A stretch of DNA of 64,000 nucleotides from Methylocystis sp. MJC1. Its GTDB lineage: Bacteria; Pseudomonadota; Alphaproteobacteria; Rhizobiales; Beijerinckiaceae. The DNA lies in assembly GCF_026427715.1 (NCBI RefSeq), contig NZ_CP107559.1, forward strand, positions 62,001 through 126,000, written 5' to 3'. The notes below the pieces were generated by a model that saw only the letters and a program-made list of their open reading frames with translations, was not told the origin of the DNA and searched no databases. The position numbers were made by a program, and so were the translations under genes. Of the stretch, positions 59,801 to 64,000 are shown piece after piece. How positions within the stretch are numbered: position 1 is the first letter of the stretch; the number at the start of each line of letters is the position of its first letter.

Positions 59801-61411
59801 ATGGACGCTGCTGCCCAGGCCCTTCTCGACGAAAATGCTGCGCTGAAAGCAGAGTTGGCCGTCGCACGGGCGAAGGCGTCGGAAGACACGGCGCTGATCG
59901 CCGCGCAAAAGCTTCAGATCGCCAAGTTGCAGCGGCAGATCTACGGGCAAAAGTCGGAGCGCGCTGCGCGGCTGATCGATCAGTTGTCGCTCGAGCTCGA
60001 AGAGCTGGAAGCGAGCGCGACGGAAGATGAGCTCGCGGCGGAGCAGGCGGTCACGAAAACCACGCTGGTCGCGGGCTTCACGCGCAAACGGTCCGAGCGC
60101 CACACATTCCCGGAACATCTACCGCGCGAGCGCGTCGTAATCGAGGCGCCGACGAGCTGCGCTTGCTGCGGCGGATCGCGGCTGCGGAAGCTCGGCGAAG
60201 ACGTGACGCAGACGCTGGAGACGACGCCGCGTCAGTGGAAAGTGATCGAGACCGTGCGAGAGAAATTCTCCTGTCGGGACTGCGAGAAGATCACACAGGC
60301 GCCGGCGCCGTTCCATGCCGTTCCGCGCGGCTGGGCGGGGCCAAGCCTTCTGGCGATGATCGCCTTCGAGAAGTTCGGCCAACATCAGCCGCTGAACCGT
60401 CAGGCGGAGCGCTATGCGTTGGAAGGCGCGCCGATCTCCTTGTCGACCATGGCCGACGCCGTCGGCTCCATCTGTGCGGCGCTGGATCCGCTGCGGCGTC
60501 TCATCGAGGCGCATGTCCTGGCCGCCGAGCGCCTACACGGCGACGACACCACGGTTCCCGTGCTGGCGAAGGGCAAAACCGACACGGGTCGGTGCTGGGT
60601 TTATGTCCGCGACGACGCGCCCTTCGGCGGCGCCGGGCCGCCGGCGGCCATCTTTTATTACTCACGCGACCGCAAAGGCGAACATCCGCAGGCGCATCTG
60701 GCGGGATATGCTGGCATCCTGCAGGCCGACGCCTATGACGGCTACAACAGGCTCTACCTAGCGGACCGCAAGCCGGGCCCGATCCGCGAGGCGGCGTGCT
60801 GGGTCCATGCGCGACGCCCCTTCTTCGCCATGGCTGATCTGGATGAGAACGCGCGACGCAAGGCTGCTGGCAAGAAGGAAATCCCTTTGTCGCCCATCGC
60901 GATCGAGGTGGTGCGTCGCATCGACGCGCTGTTCGAAATCGAGCGGTCCATCAATGGAAAGAGCGCGGAAGAACGCCTGTCGGTCCGCCAGATGCTGAGC
61001 CGTCCATTGGTCGATGATCTGCGGATCTATATGCGCGAGCAGGCGGCCAGGCTCTCGCGCGGGCACGACCTGGTCAAGGCTATCAGTTACATGCTCAAGC
61101 GCTGGGCCGCGTTCACGCTTTTCCTTGAAGACGGACGCGTGTGCTTGTCCAACAACGCTGCAGAACGAGGGCTAAGAGGCATCGCGCTGGGAAGAAAATC
61201 GTGGCTGTTCTGCGGGTCCGATCGCGGAGGGCAGCGCGCTGCGGCCATGTATAGTCTCATTGTCACGGCCAAAATGAATGGCGTCGATCCGCAGGCATGG
61301 CTCGCAGACGTTTTGTCCTGTATCGCCGCCCATCCCGCACATCGGCTTGAAGAGTTGCTGCCCTGGAACTGGGCGATACAAGGTCCGGTAATCTCCGCTC
61401 GTGCAGCTTGA
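59801..61411 (+). CDS. tnpC: IS66 transposase TnpC (copy 1)
   Basis: 536 aa. N-terminal leucine-zipper-like coiled coil (about 1-70), zinc ribbon with CACCGG (about 121) and CRDC (about 158), then the DDE domain: [16 protein letters not shown] (Asp), [15 protein letters not shown] (Asp) and [18 protein letters not shown] (Glu), and the C-terminal IS66 tail ending [12 protein letters not shown]. Full length and uninterrupted. Confidence 0.95.
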   Translation: MDAAAQALLDENAALKAELAVARAKASEDTALIAAQKLQIAKLQRQIYGQKSERAARLIDQLSLELEELEASATEDELAAEQAVTKTTLVAGFTRKRSERHTFPEHLPRERVVIEAPTSCACCGGSRLRKLGEDVTQTLETTPRQWKVIETVREKFSCRDCEKITQAPAPFHAVPRGWAGPSLLAMIAFEKFGQHQPLNRQAERYALEGAPISLSTMADAVGSICAALDPLRRLIEAHVLAAERLHGDDTTVPVLAKGKTDTGRCWVYVRDDAPFGGAGPPAAIFYYSRDRKGEHPQAHLAGYAGILQADAYDGYNRLYLADRKPGPIREAACWVHARRPFFAMADLDENARRKAAGKKEIPLSPIAIEVVRRIDALFEIERSINGKSAEERLSVRQMLSRPLVDDLRIYMREQAARLSRGHDLVKAISYMLKRWAAFTLFLEDGRVCLSNNAAERGLRGIALGRKSWLFCGSDRGGQRAAAMYSLIVTAKMNGVDPQAWLADVLSCIAAHPAHRLEELLPWNWAIQGPVISARAA

Positions 61412-61413
61412 TC

Positions 61414-61647
61414 ATGCACGTCAACAAAGTCTCTCACGTCACGACAATCAATCGGGTCGCCTCGGACCTCGGCGAAAACGAGGATTGGCTGTTCGACGTC
61501 GCCGCCGAGATGGAGCCCGAGGACGGGCTCATATGGGTGTCGGGGATCGGCGACGACGCCGTGATGGCCTTCACCGACTTCGGCGTCGAGAATTTAATCG
61601 AACTAATCAAAATGCATAAAAACGATCCGACGCTCCTCAGGCGCTGA
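61414..61647 (+). CDS. Small passenger protein inside IS66 copy 1
   Basis: 77 aa from ATG 61414 (TTG 61408 overlaps the tnpC stop and is another start). Acidic sequence MHVNKVSHVTTINRVASDLG, then ENEDWLFDVAAEMEPEDG and VMAFTDFGVENLIELIKMH. Transcribed in line with tnpABC and ending 43 bp before the right repeat. Not one of the three standard IS66 genes and no family recognised; size and acidity recall small regulatory or anti-restriction-like proteins, but this is only a guess. Confidence 0.6.
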   Translation: MHVNKVSHVTTINRVASDLGENEDWLFDVAAEMEPEDGLIWVSGIGDDAVMAFTDFGVENLIELIKMHKNDPTLLRR

Positions 61648-62018
61648 AACAGCCCGACTGCATCGCCTGCGGCCTACGCCGGATGGCTACCCTTCGCGGC
61701 GAACACGTCGTCGATGTCCTGAACCGCCTCGTCCGGCGACGCGGCGCGCCGAAATATCTTTTTGCCGACAACGGCGCGGAGTTCACCGGGCATCTCGTAG
61801 ATCTATGGGCCTATCACCATGGAACCCGGATCGACTTTTCTCGACCCGGGAAACCGACCGACAACGCGTTCATCGAGACACTCAACGGATCGCTGCGTGA
61901 CGAATGTCGTATCCCTCCGGCGGCGGCCGCCTGGCGTTGATTGCGGTTTTTGAGATAGCTGCCTGACGGGTGGCGCGATGATCGTGTCCACTTCTATTAC
62001 AAGCGGACACTATCGCCG

Positions 62019-62390
62019 ATGTCGCGCAACGATGACGATCCGCCGGCTCTCCGGCGCCGACGCCGATCCTGGTCTCTCGAAGAGAAGCGCCGGATCGTCG
62101 AGGAGAGCCTTGAGGACGGAGCTTCGATCGCCGAGGTTGCGCGACGGCACGACCTCAACACCAACCAGCTCTTCACCTGGCGCCGGCAGTTCGGCGTCGA
62201 TCTGGCTGCGCCGCAGGACCTCGCGCCGATCCTGCCCGTGACGATCACGCCGGACACAGTGGGGGAGCATTCCGCTCCGGGGCCGACCGGCCAGATGGAG
62301 ATCGTCCTCGCCGAGGGTGACCGGATCCTCGTGTGGTCCGATGTCGAGGCAGCCGCGCTGTCGCGGGTCGTGAAGGCGCTGCGGCGATGA
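62019..62390 (+). CDS. tnpA: IS66 accessory protein TnpA (copy 2)
   Basis: Identical in sequence to the protein encoded at 59015-59386: 123 aa with the helix-turn-helix EVARRHDLNTNQLFTWRR. Overlaps tnpB by ATGA as in copy 1. Confidence 0.92.
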   Translation: MSRNDDDPPALRRRRRSWSLEEKRRIVEESLEDGASIAEVARRHDLNTNQLFTWRRQFGVDLAAPQDLAPILPVTITPDTVGEHSAPGPTGQMEIVLAEGDRILVWSDVEAAALSRVVKALRR

Positions 62391-62734
62391 TCCCGTTGCC
62401 GGCGGGCTGCCGCGTCTGGATCGCCACCGGCCACACCGACATGCGACGCGGCATGCAGGGCCTCGCCCTTCAGGTGCAGGAGCAGTTGAAGCGCGACCCG
62501 CACGCCGGCGATCTCTACATTTTCCGCGGGCGCAGGGGCGACCTCGCAAAAATTCTCTGGCATGATGGCGTCGGACTGTCGCTGTATGCAAAACGCCTCG
62601 ATCGCGGAAAGTTCATATGGCCCTCGGCGACGGCGGGCGCGGTGTCGATCTCGGCGGCGCAGATGGCCTATATGCTCGAAGGGATAGATTGGCGAAATCC
62701 GCAAATGACCTTTCGGCCGCAAAGCGCGGGGTGA
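62387..62734 (+). CDS. tnpB: IS66 accessory protein TnpB (copy 2)
   Basis: Identical to the 115-aa protein at 59383-59730 (IS66 Orf2 family, DMRRGMQGL and RGRRGDLAKILWHDG motifs). Confidence 0.92.
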   Translation: MIPLPAGCRVWIATGHTDMRRGMQGLALQVQEQLKRDPHAGDLYIFRGRRGDLAKILWHDGVGLSLYAKRLDRGKFIWPSATAGAVSISAAQMAYMLEGIDWRNPQMTFRPQSAG

Positions 62735-62804
62735 ATCGCAAAAAATCCAGGGCGGAGGCATTTTGGGGCGCCACAAATCGCAAGATATGTGATTCACTTC
62801 GCCT

Positions 62805-64000
62805 ATGGACGCTGCTGCCCAGGCCCTTCTCGACGAAAATGCTGCGCTGAAAGCAGAGTTGGCCGTCGCACGGGCGAAGGCGTCGGAAGACACGGCGCTG
62901 ATCGCCGCGCAAAAGCTTCAGATCGCCAAGTTGCAGCGGCAGATCTACGGGCAAAAGTCGGAGCGCGCTGCGCGGCTGATCGATCAGTTGTCGCTCGAGC
63001 TCGAAGAGCTGGAAGCGAGCGCGACGGAAGATGAGCTCGCGGCGGAGCAGGCGGTCACGAAAACCACGCTGGTCGCGGGCTTCACGCGCAAACGGTCCGA
63101 GCGCCACACATTCCCGGAACATCTACCGCGCGAGCGCGTCGTAATCGAGGCGCCGACGAGCTGCGCTTGCTGCGGCGGATCGCGGCTGCGGAAGCTCGGC
63201 GAAGACGTGACGCAGACGCTGGAGACGACGCCGCGTCAGTGGAAAGTGATCGAGACCGTGCGAGAGAAATTCTCCTGTCGGGACTGCGAGAAGATCACAC
63301 AGGCGCCGGCGCCGTTCCATGCCGTTCCGCGCGGCTGGGCGGGGCCAAGCCTTCTGGCGATGATCGCCTTCGAGAAGTTCGGCCAACATCAGCCGCTGAA
63401 CCGTCAGGCGGAGCGCTATGCGTTGGAAGGCGCGCCGATCTCCTTGTCGACCATGGCCGACGCCGTCGGCTCCATCTGTGCGGCGCTGGATCCGCTGCGG
63501 CGTCTCATCGAGGCGCATGTCCTGGCCGCCGAGCGCCTACACGGCGACGACACCACGGTTCCCGTGCTGGCGAAGGGCAAAACCGACACGGGTCGGTGCT
63601 GGGTTTATGTCCGCGACGACGCGCCCTTCGGCGGCGCCGGGCCGCCGGCGGCCATCTTTTATTACTCACGCGACCGCAAAGGCGAACATCCGCAGGCGCA
63701 TCTGGCGGGATATGCTGGCATCCTGCAGGCCGACGCCTATGACGGCTACAACAGGCTCTACCTAGCGGACCGCAAGCCGGGCCCGATCCGCGAGGCGGCG
63801 TGCTGGGTCCATGCGCGACGCCCCTTCTTCGCCATGGCTGATCTGGATGAGAACGCGCGACGCAAGGCTGCTGGCAAGAAGGAAATCCCTTTGTCGCCCA
63901 TCGCGATCGAGGTGGTGCGTCGCATCGACGCGCTGTTCGAAATCGAGCGGTCCATCAATGGAAAGAGCGCGGAAGAACGCCTGTCGGTCCGCCAGATGCT
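62805..64000 (+). CDS. tnpC: IS66 transposase TnpC (copy 2), 3' end off the window
   Basis: First 398 codons of a protein identical to that at 59801-61411, including coiled coil, zinc ribbon and the first two catalytic Asp. The Glu-containing C-terminus lies beyond the right edge. Confidence 0.93.
   Translation, partial: MDAAAQALLDENAALKAELAVARAKASEDTALIAAQKLQIAKLQRQIYGQKSERAARLIDQLSLELEELEASATEDELAAEQAVTKTTLVAGFTRKRSERHTFPEHLPRERVVIEAPTSCACCGGSRLRKLGEDVTQTLETTPRQWKVIETVREKFSCRDCEKITQAPAPFHAVPRGWAGPSLLAMIAFEKFGQHQPLNRQAERYALEGAPISLSTMADAVGSICAALDPLRRLIEAHVLAAERLHGDDTTVPVLAKGKTDTGRCWVYVRDDAPFGGAGPPAAIFYYSRDRKGEHPQAHLAGYAGILQADAYDGYNRLYLADRKPGPIREAACWVHARRPFFAMADLDENARRKAAGKKEIPLSPIAIEVVRRIDALFEIERSINGKSAEERLSVRQM

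Larger units (their letters stand above)
58905..61690 (+). mobile_element. IS66-family element, copy 1 (2786 bp)
   Basis: Terminal repeats GTATCCCTCCGGCGGCGGCC (left) and its imperfect inverse GGCCTACGCCGGATGGCTAC (right, ending 61690). An 8-bp target duplication CCTTCGCG flanks it (58897-58904 and 61691-61698). Carries tnpA, tnpB, tnpC and a small fourth ORF. Complete and apparently functional; inserted in an IS3 transposase gene. Confidence 0.93.
58716..61908 (+). pseudogene. IS3-family transposase orfB fragment, split by IS66
   Basis: 58716-58904 reads MVVHRQERFKPKQPNEVWSL then DFIHDQLSNG through AIEVGQRLRG; after removing the IS66 element (and one 8-bp duplication) it continues in frame at 61691 as GEHVVDVLNRLVRRRGAPKY, FADNGAEFTGHLVDLWAY and DNAFIETLNGSLRDEC. 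These are the DDE residues of an IS3 (IS407-like) transposase. The 5' part including orfA is missing, and the 3' part is cut again at 61908 by a second IS66. Confidence 0.85.
61909..64000 (+). mobile_element. IS66-family element, copy 2, cut by the window edge
   Basis: Begins GTATCCCTCCGGCGG at 61909 and repeats copy 1 at a constant offset of 3004 bp up to the window end; all encoded proteins are identical. Same orientation. It interrupts the IS3 transposase a second time, after LNGSLRDEC. The right end and second duplication lie outside the window. Confidence 0.92.

Noticed and set aside
59801..61411. Minus-strand and alternative plus frames in IS66 (for example 59613-59846 and 60163-60738)
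   Set aside because: Overlapping shadows of tnpB and tnpC; repeated identically in copy 2 only because the copies are identical.

Overview
The window looks like part of a large repABC-type replicon (megaplasmid or chromid) of an alphaproteobacterium, most likely Hyphomicrobiales. The grounds are a complete repA-repB-repC operon with its counter-transcribed RNA, a plasmid-type ScpB/DUF1403 pair, GC-rich coding sequence with strong third-position bias, and alphaproteobacterial IS families. The species cannot be fixed from the sequence.

Layout. 1-2130: 5' part of an MgtA-type P-type ATPase (minus strand, runs off the left edge). 2.4-7.6 kb: insertion graveyard with truncated IS481 and IS110 transposases, a group II intron with its reverse transcriptase (minus), a remnant of a BacA/SbmA-like transporter and an intact IS6-family element. 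7.6-10.5 kb: a 957-aa F5/8-type-C/six-hairpin glycosidase-like protein. 10.7-19.4 kb: plasmid maintenance and recombination module: ScpB, DUF1403, a perfect dyad, a TniA-TniB-TniQ transposon (12768-16547) with repeat arrays at both ends, inserted at the start of a tyrosine recombinase gene that survives only as a fragment; then an MbcA/RES toxin-antitoxin pair, a second orphan transposon end, and an intact paralogue of the recombinase. 19.4-24.9 kb: broken vapC with its antitoxin, repCBA (minus), and an intact vapBC pair. A 5' half of tRNA-Thr at 25.2 kb marks a likely island junction.

25.3-38.6 kb: two divergent exopolysaccharide operons. The minus one has two GT4 glycosyltransferases and a Wzc/ExoP-like co-polymerase; the plus one has a deacetylase, GT4 enzyme, flippase, Wzy-like polymerase, Tat-exported glycoside hydrolase and GNAT-like acyltransferase. 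Together they give a plausible Wzx/Wzy-type export pathway. An IS5-family element sits exactly at the stop codon of the last gene.

39.4-44.9 kb: a more AT-rich mosaic of a radical SAM protein, a sugar O-methyltransferase and a second methyltransferase, separated by transposase remnants. 44.9-58.7 kb: surface-glycan genes: a 1788-aa multidomain glycosyltransferase with eight N-terminal repeats, a five-gene operon for a CDP-linked deoxysugar (rfbF, rfbG, C-methyltransferase, 3,5-epimerase-like, SDR reductase/epimerase), and a 927-aa double-GT2 glycosyltransferase. 58.7-64 kb: an IS3-family transposase fragment split twice by two identical, same-orientation IS66 elements, the second running off the right edge.
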